Source: Malania oleifera
Lineage: Eukaryota > Streptophyta > Magnoliopsida > Santalales > Ximeniaceae
DNA length: 64,000 nt
NCBI RefSeq assembly: GCF_029873635.1
Contig: NC_080427.1
Span: 71,102,848-71,166,847, forward strand
Direction of reading: 5' to 3'
Shown: positions 22,430-35,500 of the stretch, piece by piece
Numbering within the stretch: the first letter of the stretch is position 1
Layout of the letters: each line of letters opens with the position of its first letter
Program-made: the position numbers and the translations under genes
Notes under the pieces: model-generated
The model's database searches: none
Seen by the model: the letters and a program-made list of their open reading frames with translations, nothing else
Told to the model about the DNA's origin: nothing

Positions 22430-24231
22430 GGATATCATGAAGCCCTTGAATGTATAGATAGATGCATTCGACTATGCCTGTAGTGGAGTATCATTATAGG
22501 ACAGACGTCCTATTGCATACTAGAGCCAAAATCTTAGTGAAAATAAATGGAAGTAAACAACTCAAGAAAAGGAGATTTCAATAGTGATTCATTGCCTTCA
22601 AGTGTGGTGACATTACCTAGATGGTTGAACTTTTAGGTGAAGATAGATAACTTGATCGTTAGCATTTTCTTACAAAACCTATCCTCAAGCAAGCTCTTAG
22701 GAAGAATCCCTTGCTAAATTGATTTTTACTTCAAGCACAAGATAAGGCAAATTAACTAAGTCATAGATATAGTTACAAAATAAAGTTGATCTTGCGACCC
22801 TCCAACTAGAAAAAAAGCTTAATAGTAAGTAAGATTACTATGACAATGTGATAACTTAATAAGGAAAACCTTATCAAATATCTTGTTACCAAAAATCTTA
22901 TGAAGTTGGTGGAAGAGGGAGAAGTGCACTAGTTCTAGTTAGAGGATGACTACTGATACATGGAAGCTGGCCTTTTGTCATCAAGTTGATGACCTTAAGA
23001 AGATGTTGCTCTGATCATAACAACATCTAGACAAGACAATGCATTATTGAAGTAAAGGTATTACTTGCCACACATGCAAGATGGCCTGGTTAAGTATACC
23101 TACTCTTATCTCACTTTCTAGCAAGAAAAAGTCAAGCAAAAGAAGACTACAAGGTTGCTAAGCCTTTGAAGTACCAACAAGATTATGGGAGGGTGTCCCA
23201 CTTGACTTTGTAACTAGCCTGCCTAAAATTGAGGACATAGGATGTATACTTGTGGTTATAGACAAATTTTCGAAGTACAATACTTTTATACCAACACTAA
23301 AGTATAACTTGACAAAGGAGGCAACAAAGTTTTTTTCTTTTTTGCAAACAAACATTGGTTTCAAAGTCAAAAATTTTTCAAAATCTTCCGTTCATAGCTT
23401 GACATCTCCTTAAGCTATGTTTAGAAAATAAATGGCCAGATGAAGAGATTCAATAGGCTACTAAATGAATACTTTACCTCGTCACTGCAACTAGCAAAAT
23501 TGGGTGTAGCTACTTAATGTGGCTCGGTTCTTTTTCTACCCAAAAAAACTTAACAACCAACAAGAGTTATTTTGCGCAGATTAGATACCAATAGTCATTG
23601 TTACCTCACATAATGGGCGAGTTACACAAAGGGAAGAGTTTGAGAGCAAATAACTTCACCAAAGAATGGAGACAAAATGCAAAGATTGTCAAAGCCTACT
23701 TGGAGAAATCTTCCAGACTAATAAATAGGTGGGTAGATCAAGGCAGAAGACTGTTGCACTTCAATGTGAGAAGCCTACATCTTGTTAAAATCCATCAAGA
23801 ACAAATCAAATTGCCATAGGTTCAAGATAAGAGACTACTCCACAAATACAAAGGATCAATTTCCATCTTGGCCAAAGTCAAGAAAGCCTCTTACAAGATT
23901 GATCCTCTAGTTTGTATGAAAGTGCACCTTGTGTTTCAAGTTAGATTCCTTAAGATATTCAACATCAATACTTAAGATCCAATTGCAATTAGTCAACCAA
24001 AGCATTGCTAAAGACTGCACAACCTGACAATCAAAAAATTGAAGAGATCTTTGCAAACAAAGAGTTCACATCATCAAGGCAACAACGGAATGAGTACTAA
24101 GTGAAGTGGAAAGAGCCTCAAAGATGAAGAAATTAGCTAAATGTTAGTGAAAGACAAGCATCCTTCATAGATAATCTAAAATGCTTGGTATCAAAGTCTA
24201 CGAGGAAGTAGACTATATAAAGGGGGGAGAA
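22430..24231 (+). pseudogene. Gypsy (Reina-like) RNase H and integrase remnant
   Basis: RNase H similarity begins near 22432 (MKPLNV, then IDAFDYACSGV, aligned with the DASDYAVGGVLMQ motif), with stops throughout. The integrase core starts near 23180 with LDFVTSLPKIEDIGCILVVI and DKFSKYNTFIPTLK. Later parts correspond to the region before the C-terminal GPF/Y module (DQGRRLLHFNVRSLHLVKI near 23740). RT and gag are absent or unrecognisable. The copy is old and inactive. It ends at a polypurine tract. Confidence 0.8.
24219..24229 (+). promoter_or_regulatory. Polypurine tract of the Reina-like element
   Basis: AAAGGGGGGAGAA lies just before the TGTCACAAACC that opens the 3' LTR. Its position and composition fit the plus-strand priming site. 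Confidence 0.75.
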
Positions 24232-24585
24232 TGTCACAAACCAAGCTTGTTTATGACCTTATATTTGATTGTGACCACTTATCTTATTGACATTAGGTGG
24301 TTGGGTGACTATCATGTAAATATTAGTGTAAGTTTATTCTTTAAGTATATTAATCTCTTAAGGAATTAGGGGAGTATGACTCTTTATTCATATTGATGTT
24401 TCTTTGTGTTAGTATAACATTAACATATATAGAAAGCCCTTTAAGGGAGGATGAAAGTTCATTAGTCATTGTAAATTCACTAACTTTTGTAAATGTGTTT
24501 AGCCTACTTGCATCCTCATTAAATACATATTGCCTACAAAGGTATAATGACATAAGTTTCCTTCCTTTCATATTTACTATAAAAC
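24232..24585 (+). repeat. 3' LTR of the Reina-like element, left part
   Basis: It starts TGTCACAAACCAAGC directly after the polypurine tract and continues to 24585, where the short LTR-bounded element begins. Its right part may lie beyond 26875, but I could not identify its end. Confidence 0.55.
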
Positions 24586-25097
24586 TGTTATAAATATTAT
24601 AGAAGGAAAAATATTTAGTAATAAAATTAATTAAAACTTAAATACTTATAAGAAGCTGAAGCATGGAAGAATCACTCTCCTTAAAGCTAATTTCATGCCT
24701 ACGAAGAACATTTCTTGATGTATATAGCCACTGTGTGCACAACCTCTAGGATTACTCAAGTGGCTCGATTTTATGTGCACTCACAAACACCAAAGCTATA
24801 GGAGGCATAGTGTCATTTAGTTATCCAAGAAAATATAAATCTCAAGAAAGGATAGAAGATAAAATTATTTTGAAGAATCTTGAAATTAAGTCGGATCACA
24901 GTTTATAGGTAAAATTAAGTATAACTTTTAGCATCATAAATGCAAAACTATTAAAGTAGCAGTTAATGTTTTAAAAGCGTTAAAAAAAATACATTAAATT
25001 TAACATATACTTGATTAAAATAAAAATCGATGACTATTTTATAATATTTTTAAACAAATATTTTTTTAATTTGAAAATTTTAAAATTAATATCAACA
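24586..25097 (-). repeat. 3' LTR of the short LTR element
   Basis: It shares with 26344-26875 the segments ATTATAGAAGGAAAAATATTTA, GGCTCGATTTTRTGTGCAC, CACAAACACCAAARCTATAGG and TTTAAGTATAACTTTTAGC in the same order. Termini are TG and CA. Confidence 0.75.
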
Positions 25098-26343
25098 ATC
25101 CCCCACATGGTTCAAATAAAAAAAAATTGAAAAAAGACAAAACCTGGTGTTGGGTAACTGCGAGATGTAATGCATTGAGTGACAATACCTTTCAATTTTA
25201 ATTGCACTTCAAGAAAATATGTTATGAGTTACAAGTACTTGGTGAATATTCCATTCTTGAACTAAATTCTCTTAGCATAACACTATAAACTTATCATTCA
25301 CATGATATCTCTATTCACAAAACTCTTGCGGGTTGGTACAAATAGGCCATGTATCATGCCTGGATATTCACGAGTGCTCGACAAAGTTTTAGCTCAATAA
25401 ACTTGCATAGGAATCAGCCCCACTTCCACATTCATATAGGTAAATCCATCTAGTTTGTAGCTGTAACTAATCACACCACTTAACAAAGGATATGGATTTA
25501 TTAAAAGATAAACTCAACCTCATAATCGTTATAGTTGCACCATTCAAACACCATAAGGATGATCAAAATAAGTAATAGTGCTCACCAAACTATTCAATGA
25601 CTTGTTATTATCCATTGAACCTAATTTATGAGATCTCCAATTACATAGATTGGATTGCCGTTATTAGTAGTTTATGTTAGGGGCTTAAGACACATCTCCC
25701 TTGATGTTTAGTTTCTACTAGCTTTTTAGCTAGTCCTTTAGTTAAGGGAATTTATTAATCAGCTATTTCTCAATTCTCATATTTTGATAATATCAATACT
25801 AGGTGCCCCCACATTTTTGTGATCAAACGAATAATAGCCCAATTTGACCATTCAATTAGTTCAATTCAGTCTACAAATATATTAACCAATATCAATTACT
25901 ATGGCTATGTGTCTATTATCCACATGGATAATGCACTATGAAATTACAGATCTATGTGTATTAATTACCATGTTCCAATTTATTTTCCTATCATTTATGA
26001 CACGTTCCAATTAGGTGACTCCATTACTACACTATTATTCCTATGCAAAGAATGTGCCTTATTTGCACCAATCTTGCTTTGCTAAAATATTAATAATAAT
26101 TATTGAATATATTAATTTAATTGCATATTTATGCACTAGCATCTATTTCACATATGAATAGAATATCAAAACATTTTAACCCCCACAATTAAAGATAATA
26201 AATTTATGTGTGCTACAAAAATCATGTAATCATATAATTGGGAAAAAATAGATATAATTTTTTATTTTATATTTTGAAATTTTAAATTTATGCAATTTAT
26301 TTTTTTCCCTTCTTAAATAGATAATAGAATTTGAATTTAAGAT

Positions 26344-26875
26344 TGTTGGAAATATTATAGAAGGAAAAATATTTACTAATATATTAACATTAAATAAAAC
26401 ATAAATACTTATCAGAAGATGCATGGAAGGACTACTATTCTTAAAGCCGATTTTGTGCGAACGAAGAATATTTCTTGGTGTATATAGTCACTACACACAC
26501 AACCTCCAAGATTACTTAGTTGGCTCGATTTTGTGTGCACTCACAAACACCAAAACTATAGGAGATGTAGTGACATTTAATTATCCAACAAAATATAAAT
26601 CTCAATAAAGAGTAGAAGGCAAAGTTATTTCAAAGAAGAAAAATCGTATCTTGAAATGAAACTAGAAGATAATTTATATAGGTAAATTTAAGTATAACTT
26701 TTAGCATCATAAATATGAAACCGTTAAAGTAGTAATTAATGTTTTAAAAAAAGTTAAGACTAATACATTAAATTTGAGGTATACTTAATTAAAATAAAAA
26801 TCGATTACTGTTTTACAATATTTATTAAATAGATATTTTTGTTTTAATTTAAAACTTCCTACAATATTATCAACA
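26344..26875 (-). repeat. 5' LTR of the short LTR element
   Basis: Co-linear with 24586-25097, starting TGTTGGAAATATT and ending ATTATCAACA. Substitutions and small indels between the copies indicate age. No good primer-binding site is seen on the internal side. Confidence 0.7.
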
Positions 26876-29073
26876 TTAACTTCATGTTTACACCTTGTTT
26901 ACTTATCGCATATCACATTGTGTTTTGTGGCACCATAATTGTGTTAATGCGGTGAATCCAATATTTACTTTCAACTAACTAGTTTAGTCAATGTGTTACA
27001 ACTTCATACAATGTGAAGCTTTCAGTCTATGACACTTTAGGATGTCCTCATAAAGGTAGACATCCTCTCCCTAACAACTACATACCCCTTTGTAGGGTTC
27101 TAGAAGATGCAAAGGATCTCAAATTTGGTACCTCCTCCGATGCCCTCTAAAGTGAAGAAACTAAGCTTAGCCATTGGACCCCACCCCTGAGCTCTTTATA
27201 TTAGAACTTAGATGTTGATGATAGCCTCATTTTCCTTGTTGAACTTGTGAATAGGATAAGAAACTGAAAAAGAAACCTTTGTTCTAACAAATTTCCCTTA
27301 TCCTTTCAACAATGAGAAATTTTGTAGGTCAAAATTTTCAAACTTATGTCGAAGAAGTCGGGAAATTTGGAAAGAAGATATGGAGAAGAAGAATTTTTGA
27401 TAATAATGAAATATAAACAATAGAAATACCCTTCAGGAAAAAGAAAGAAACATTATAAATGTAGGAACAAAAATCGTAGATGATTATGTAGGGTACTAAG
27501 AATATAAAAGAAGGCTATGACTTGGACTAGGAAGCAAGGAGGAAAAGCAACAACGGCGAGGCAAGGGAACCCTAAGCAAGAAGTGCCTCTAAGGAAGGTA
27601 AATGAAAAAGTGAGAAAGAAAATATACCTACATTTAAATGTTCTTCCTTATCCAACAACGCTAAATTAAAATAACAGATGGGAGAGATGTTGATGAATCC
27701 CATTAAAAATATTTTACCTATATTACAACATGTTCAATCGCAAATAATGATTGCACGACACTTTAAGGGTTTGAAAACAATGTCACACACATGAAATTTA
27801 TTAAGTTCATGTTGAATTTTTCACTTGCCAGCTTTAAAGATATTAGCCTCATATCTTTTGGTAACAATGCAATAAAATGCTCCCTAGGAAAGGACAACTT
27901 GGTCCCTAGTGTCAAGTAGGAACACTAGCATCACCAAGCATGTGCAAAATGCAGAAAAAGTTCAGTAATAATATAAAGACTCGTCCCAGAGGATGAGCTC
28001 TCAATACATTATCCATAAATAATAGTAGTCCAAAGAGAGATTCCATGGTAAATTTCTTGTTGCATTTTTTAGCACATTCACTTAAAGGCCTATTAGCTTG
28101 TGGGCCTAGGGGATGCGAGGAAATTGGTACAGGACATGCTAGCGCAGCAAGAAAGACCCAAAATATCTATCAATTATAAATACTTAAATGATGTTAGAAA
28201 TCATGTACTACTTGAAATGGGCCATCTAAGCACTGAGTAATTGCCCAACCTAACCTCAATAATATACATTGTTTAAGAAATCTCATGCCTAAACCTTATA
28301 TAGGACAGGTTAGACATTCCATGAGGTTCACTGTAATTATAACTTTTGAGAATTCACAAATGATTACCAAATAAACTAATTGAAAGCTCTAATAATTCTC
28401 AATCTCTCGTTCTAAAAAATCCTCTTAACACAAACTATATTTATTTTTTTTTCAAAAAAATAAAGGACCTATTTAAAATTTAAAAAACATTAGAGAAAAA
28501 TATATAAAAAAAAAAAACTCACATTCACATAATTATCATGAAAAGTAAAAAATAAAACGAAAATATACACCAAATAATGAACAAAAATTTAATTTTACAA
28601 ATTTTTAATATTTGATTTTTTTAAAAAAAATACTCATTAAAATAAAATTTTACCTTTAATATTATTTGACATAAAATATATATAATAAAAAATATTTTTT
28701 CCTACTTTCTTTTTCCTAAACAAAAACCTACATGGGATTAAGTTAACCTTTAAGACTAAACTTTCGTGGGCTATCTGCATCAGGGCATACGAGTGGATCA
28801 CTTCAGCCGAGTCGAGCACGGCACCGAACAAATTGCCCAGTTGGTACATCAGCCATGGGCATGAAAAAGATCAAAGGATGCACATTTCAACATTCAAACA
28901 GTACAATGTACACAAGTTGGCAAAATGTAAGGCTCAAGAATAAACTCATTGAAAATTTATATTAATTTATAAGCAGAAATATTAAATATAATATTGTTCT
29001 GGCGAAGTAACCAACTCAGCAATGCATGAATTTCCAGGAAACAAACGGCTAGCTTACACACTACCACCAGGGT
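26876..29073. other. Intergenic stretch and DnaJ 3' region
   Basis: No gene or element was recognised. The part at 28440-28720 is extremely rich in A and T. The part just left of 29074 would hold the 3' untranslated region of the minus-strand DnaJ gene; AT-rich AATATAA-like stretches near 28955-29000 could serve as polyadenylation signals. Confidence 0.35.
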
Positions 29074-29515
29074 TCATGAAGACGTTAGCAACCTCTTGAT
29101 GCCAGTTTTCTGCTCCGAAGTAAGCTTTGTAGGGAACTTAATGTTGAACTTAATTCTCAAGTTCCCTTTTCTGGAGGGTTCCTTGGGGATAGGCATCCCT
29201 TCCCCTTTCACAACTTCTTCGTAGGTAGGACTAATGATGGAGTTGATGGGAATTGTCAGATTCCGTCCATCAAGCGTTGTCAGCTGTGCTGTGTAACCAG
29301 TCAAAGCTTCCACAAGAGGGATCTTCTGTGTAGCAATAAGATCATTGCCATCCCTCTTGAAGACGCCGTGAGGCTTCTCATCAATGATGAAGACTAGGTC
29401 AGAGGGTATTACACCTCGCTGTTCGTTGCCCTTCTCTGGAAAAGTGATCTTTGTTCCCTTCTTCCACCCCGGCTTAATCTCGATTGTTAGAATTTCCTCC
29501 ACTGTGGTGGGTCTC
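29074..29515 (-). CDS. DnaJ exon 3 (residues 196-342)
   Basis: The acceptor CTTGTATAG follows a pyrimidine-rich run. The exon completes Gly-196 and continues [20 protein letters not shown] to the C-terminal dimerisation segment, [14 protein letters not shown], and stop TGA at 29074-29076. Phase and homology join it to exon 2, 14.5 kb away. Confidence 0.95.
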
Positions 29516-32500
29516 CTATACAAGAGAAAAACATAAAACAGCGAATTCATGAAATCATAAGATCCTGCACAAATTCTTAAAATCTATTGTAAATGTATGT
29601 AAATCTCTAAAACAAACAAATTTCATTTTCGGTTTGTTTGGATCAAGGATTTTAATTAAGGAAAAGAAGGAAATTAAAGAAAATCATTTTCAATTATATT
29701 CCCTCTATACCTAACTATTAAAAATGGAAATTTGTTCTAATATAATTAAAATTAAGGAAAATAAATGGTAATGATGTGTAACATGAAAAAGTGAACTCCC
29801 ACATATTGCCTTTCCTTTCCCTAACATTTTCTATGTTCCAAATACAACAACAGCAAGCCTAAGCCCCACTAGGTAGGGTCGGTCACATGAATCTTTTTCT
29901 TCCAATTCACCTAATCGAGAGCATTTTGCTCCTCTAACTTAAAAGCTACTATCCTTCCTCACTATCTCATTCCAGGTTATTTAGTTAAAAGCTATTATCC
30001 TTCCTCACTATCTCATTACAAGTTATTTTAGGTTCACCCCTCTTAGTACTAGAAGCAATACTCACTCATCGTAGGTGCACTTTGCTTTATAGCATATATG
30101 CTCATTCCTTAATTTATCCTTTAATGTCATACCACTCATTCACCTTAACATTCATATTTCGGCAACTTTTATTTTTTGTACATGTCTCTTAGTTGCCCAA
30201 CACTCTGATCCACAAAGCATGGCTGATCTATGATGTTAAAAAGTTCAGTGTAATTAGAAAGTTAAGTAAAAGTAGCTCACCTTTTAAATGTCAAAAGGTT
30301 AAAATGTCTCCATATCTAAACACTTCCAACTTCAAAATAAAATATCCTTGAGGCTCAAATAAATGGAGATATTTAATGGATTATCATACTTTAGATCAGA
30401 GATTGTTTGGTATCATTGTCAAAAATTATGGAAATGAAAACCAAAAGCCAAAGTAAAACTAAAAACAGACAAAAACTTTAACTAAAAGAAAACTAACATC
30501 TTGTTTGGTAAAAATATTTCCAAGACTTGAACCAAATTTAAAGCATAATTGAACTCACGTTCAATTTCATCCTCGTATCAATTAACAATTAAAAAATATA
30601 ATTAAAATAATGAAAATGCAAAAGAATACAAATTAGAAAAATATTATAACAGAAAATAATTATAATTATTATACTTTATTAAATTTTTAAACTCATTTTT
30701 AGTGCTCCATAACAATCTTATTGTACATGACAACTGAAAAATGGTATTAAAAATAAATTTTTTACAAATTTGTAGAGAATTTTATGGATATTTTTTATTT
30801 TATTTATACTTTAAATATAAATTCACATGGTGGTGAATAGTAGATCTTGGTCTTCGGATCCCTCAGAGGTTTATTCTTGCAATCATTTTGTGAATTTTTA
30901 ACTAGTACCTATTCTTTCTTTCCTACGGGTGTGCATTGGATCAATGGTAATGTTGCTCCTTTGTGATCAGTTGGTCACGGGTTCAAGTCCAAGGAAACAA
31001 CCTCTCTACATAAAAATATGGGTAAGGCTGCATATGTTGTGACAATCTTCCCCCTTTCCACACAAAGTGGGGAGCCCTGTGGATCAAGTACGTCTTTTTT
31101 ACTGATTCTTCCTTTCCTCTCTACAAAACTCTTTTGGAAGGTCAAAATCCACCCCCACCCTCACTAAAACCAAGGCTTTTCTATGGTTGGTTGTGCTTAA
31201 TAGAATCAATACCAATAACTTCTTGAAGGCTAGGAAGCCTTCGAAGGCTCTCTCCCCAGATGTTTACTTGGTCGATCATTTGAGAGAATGTCAGGTTTGC
31301 CCAGAGACAATGGAGGAGTTTTGGCAGTTTCCTGTGTCAATTTTGGTAGGAAAAAGGAAGAGGCGGCATAATAAAAATGTGCTCTCTGCAGTATTTTGGG
31401 GATTGTGGATGGAACATAATGCATGTATTTTCTCAAGGAAGAAGATGTCATTTATGTTGGTATGGGAGAAGATTCATTATTTGGCTTCTCTTTGGTGTGT
31501 GGGTCATGGGAACTTCAAGGGGGTGTGCTTTTTGGATATTCAGCATGATTAGCATTTTTTGTTGACTTGTTAGGGCATGCTGGTCTTTCTGTATTGTTTT
31601 CCTTGCTTTTTGTTTTTCCTGGGTTATCCCAGATTTTGTTAAGGAGGATGACCTATTCTCCCATTTGTATATTCTAAACCTATCAATGAATTTCTTTTGC
31701 TATCCAAAAAAAAAAAAAAAGGAATTCACATGGCAATTTTATTTTATTTAAACTAAAACTTGCACATAGATTGAATGATTTAATCCACAAAAGTGAGTTT
31801 TGATTATTAAAGTGACATGACGAGATTACCAGAACAAATGAAAACTAACCTTCTTTCCAAATTTATCACAACAGTAGAAAACTAACATAAACAGAATGCA
31901 TTGTCATAACATGTTTCTTCGCTATGTCCAACAAAAACAAAGGACAAAAAACAGAAACAATACCAAACAATTCCTTAGGCCTCAGGAAACACAAAATTCA
32001 AAAACAATTCAAAAAGCAATTAAAGTATAAGGGTTTGTTTATTGAAAAAGGGTTTTAAGGCCTTTTGCATTTAAGATAAGTGAATTTTTGAATTTTTAAA
32101 CAATTGAGTTTGATAGGAAACCAACTCAATGTGCTGGACTTGGGTCATATGAGAATGCTTATTAACTCAAATCATAAGATTCGACTCAAGAATCATAAAA
32201 TTCAAATCGAGAATCGTTAGATTCATGATCAATTCTTGCTTATTTTGTTTCACCATCTATATTTCAATCAATAGCTATTGAATCAAATCAAATTCGAGTC
32301 GTACAATTTTAGTAACTATGGACATTGTTATGGTAAGAATTGGGAATGATTGTGCTTTACTTCTAGAGGCTGTTAATCAGTGTTTACAGTCTTTGTTAGG
32401 CCTGAAACAATGTTATGTTGCTGTGTTTATGACTGTCGAGGTTGTGTCTATTGGGGTGGAGTCCATCAGTCCCAAAAGTGTCTTGTTTGTTGTGTTTGTG

Positions 32501-35500
32501 ATTTTCTCTAGTGATCAAGGTTGTGTGTCTTTGTATAGAGTTCATAAATCCCAAAAGTATGTTTCCCTCATCAGTCACTTGGTCTCAACTGTGAACAGGG
32601 TACTACGACCATCTCAAAAGAAGAGTATTCGAGGTTCCTACAGTATCAAGCATCAGAACAAGCATTTCATTACATTGCGTCTTTTGTTCAAAAAGGCAAC
32701 CCTAGATCTGCCTTCAGCACCTCCCCCCCTAGTCCGTGGGACATCAATTTTGTCACCAGTAACCACAGGTGTAGCCAATTTTTTTTTTACCCTCCAGTAT
32801 TTTAAAAACCTACCTCAATTGATTGGTTTACTGCTATCATTAAGGGGATAGGAACAATAAATCCTACTCCCTCAATCACACTTTCCTCTACTTTGTATAT
32901 TCCTAAACCCCCTACAATCTCATGCCTACTTAAGATTACAAGGAAGCTAGATTGTTTTGTATCCTTCTCTCTCGATTCTGTTGTTATTCAAGATCTGAAG
33001 ATAAGGAAGATGATTGGCACAAGACGTGAGGCTAGCGGACTATACAACTTTAAGTCACTCTATCCTCCTATTGTTTGCACTACTACTGCTACACCACCTC
33101 AAATCCACTATCAACTTGGTCATCTTTAAGCGGACAAGTTAAACAAGCTAGTTCCTACATTTAGCTCTATATCTTGAGTCCGAGTCAACACCATCATGTT
33201 CTCTTTGCTTCTTGAGTCAATATACAAGCAAACACCCTTTCATCTTGGTTCATTCAAATGCTTGGGTCCTAGTTGGGTCACGTCAAAATTAAGGCTCCAC
33301 TTTGTTACATTTGTCAATAACTACTCTAAAACGACGCAGCTCTATTTAATAAAAGATATTGTTTATATCTTTTGTATCTTTTATTCTCAAAAGAAGGATC
33401 CAATACTTTGTAGTGATACTATGATGGACTACTCAAGTACCCAATTCACCACACATATGACTACCTCTATTATGATCCATTAGTCATCTTGTGCCCATAC
33501 TCCACAACAAAATGGACTCCCAAAGAGGAAAAACAGGCATATTCTCTAAGCTGCTCTTATCCTATTGTATCAAATAAATGTCCCCAAATTTTTTGAGTGA
33601 AGATGTACTTCCATCATTAAAATGCCATCCTCTAGCGCTGGCAGTAAAATACCCTACTCACTTCTCTTCCAACTCTTTCATTCTCATTTCCTTGTATATT
33701 TGTTCGTCCTTTGTCAATCAATTAAGTGCACAAACAGATAAATTGGATCCTTGTGCTATCATATGTATTTTTCTAGGCTACTCTTGTACTCAAGAAGGAA
33801 TATTGACATTATAGCCCTCCTTTACAACGATTCTCCGTGTTACCTTCTTTAAGTCTACACCATACTATTCTAGTTCTTTGAGCTTGGTTGACTTTGATTA
33901 GTTCCTTCCTCCACCCTTGTGTTCCAAATCCTAAAATTGTCTCCACCCAATCCTCTTGCACCTCCACCTAGTTTGAGTCCTTCTCGTTGCTCGACTACTT
34001 TATAGACGTACACAGGACAACAACTAAAAAGAGGAAAGCCTCCTCAAGCCTCTACCCCTAAGCCACCGATTTCCTCGATCCTATTTTCCAAGATTTTGAT
34101 CTTCCTAGTGTTGTTTGAAAAGGTAAATGCTCATGTACCTAGAAACCAATCTCTAATTTTGTTTGCTACAATTTTTTGTGGCCCTCATATTATTGTTTTG
34201 TAAGTACTATTCAACTACTCCTTTTTCTAAAGGTTGTATCTAAGGCATTATCTCATTATGGGTAGAAGAATATAATTGAAGAGGTGTGCATTACAAGATA
34301 ATGACACATGGAAACTAGTACCTCCTCCTACTATAGTATATGGTCAGTCGTGGCTAGGTGTACGATGTGAAAATCAATCCTGATGGTTCAAACTCACTTG
34401 AGAGCCCATCTTATAGTTAAAGGATATACTCAGGTGTACAGTTTGGATTATTTTGACACATTCCCCTTAGTCACAAGATTTAACTCAATTTGGTTGTTTA
34501 TCACCTTAGCCACCACCCTACCTTTGGCCTCTATTCAGTTAGATGTGAAAAATGAAGTCCTCCATGGAGATTTTCAAGAGGAGATCCATATTGAGCAACC
34601 ACCAAGATTTGTTCCCAGGGGAGTCAAAATTAGTGTGTCAAAACTCAAGAAATTCTTGAATAGTCCAAGGCAATCTCCTAGAGCATGGTTTGGTCAGTTG
34701 ATTATATTTGAGTTTGGTCTTCAGTATTGTACAATAGATCACTCTATATTTTATCGACATACTACTTCTCATAAGATTTTGTTTGCTGTGCATGTGGGTG
34801 ATATTGTGATTATCGGTGATACTGATCAATGTATCTAGAGCTTGAAGCATCTTTTACAAACTAAATTTTAGACCCAAAGATTTAGGGTTGTTGAACTACT
34901 TCTTGGGCATAATAGCATCCAAATCTCATACAAGGACCATTTTGTCATAGATGAGGCATGCCCTAAACCTTTAAGATGATACTGGGATGTCAAGATCCAA
35001 ACCTATCAATCCTAAGTCATCAATACGTAGTTATTTGTATCTTGAGATACCTTAAAGGGAAAGGTTTCTTATATCAAAAACAAGGTCACACTCATGTTCA
35101 AAGATATACATGATGCAGATTGGGTTGGCCTCCAGGTCACCTTCCAACAAAAGATCTACAACTACGTGTTGTGTTTTCGTTGGTGGTGACTTGGTATCTT
35201 AGGAGAGCAAGAATCAAATTGCAGTGGTCTAGTCAAGCGTTGAGTTAGAGTAGTCCATGGCTCCCATTACACGTAAACTTGTAGGAAGAACTTGGTTTTT
35301 CACATTCTCGACTTATAGAATTGATATGTCATAATCATATTCATATAGCCTCCAACCCAATCTTCCATGATCCAATATAACACATTGAAGTCGATTGTCA
35401 CTTTGACCAAGAGAAACTTGTGCAAACAAGTGGCTACCACATATGTGAAATCTCAATTCCAACTTTCCAATTTAATCACTAAAGCCTTGAGGGTGCTTGT

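Larger units (their letters stand above)
24586..26875 (-). mobile_element. Short non-autonomous LTR element
   Basis: Two direct repeats, 24586-25097 (512 bases) and 26344-26875 (532 bases), share TGTTRKAAATATTATAGAAGG starts and ATATYAACA ends. They enclose 1246 bases with no recognisable protein. On the minus strand CATGTGGGGGAT precedes the 24586-25097 copy, as a polypurine tract should, so the element reads leftward. The flanks AAAAC and TTAAC do not match well, so a target duplication is not proven. Size and lack of genes suggest a non-autonomous derivative of a Copia-like element. Confidence 0.65.
30411..31972. mobile_element. TIR-like element interrupted by a LINE
   Basis: The left edge reads GATTGTTTGGTATCATTGTC and the right edge, inverted, reads AATTGTTTGGTATTGTTTCT. 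The same GTTTGGTAT ends bound the stretch at 36679-37358. Without the LINE insertion it would be about 670 bases, like that relative. No transposase and no convincing target duplication are visible, so it is at best a non-autonomous DNA transposon. Confidence 0.4.

Noticed and set aside
24581-26880. Target duplication for the short LTR element
   Set aside because: The flanks AAAAC and TTAAC share only three of five bases, so I do not claim a duplication.
28637-28849. 70-codon minus-strand frame downstream of the DnaJ gene
   Set aside because: The second half is low-complexity AT-rich translation, and no family similarity is recognisable.
29628-29840. Possible small MITE left of the RTE fragment
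   Set aside because: The edges (GTTTGGATCAAGG and, inverted, GTATTTGGAACATAG) match too weakly, and no target duplication is visible.
32318-32851. 177-codon open frame at the left of the intronic Copia relic
   Set aside because: Its translation has no gag or protease motif. The recognisable Copia similarity near 32800 is in a different frame, so this frame is probably a shadow.
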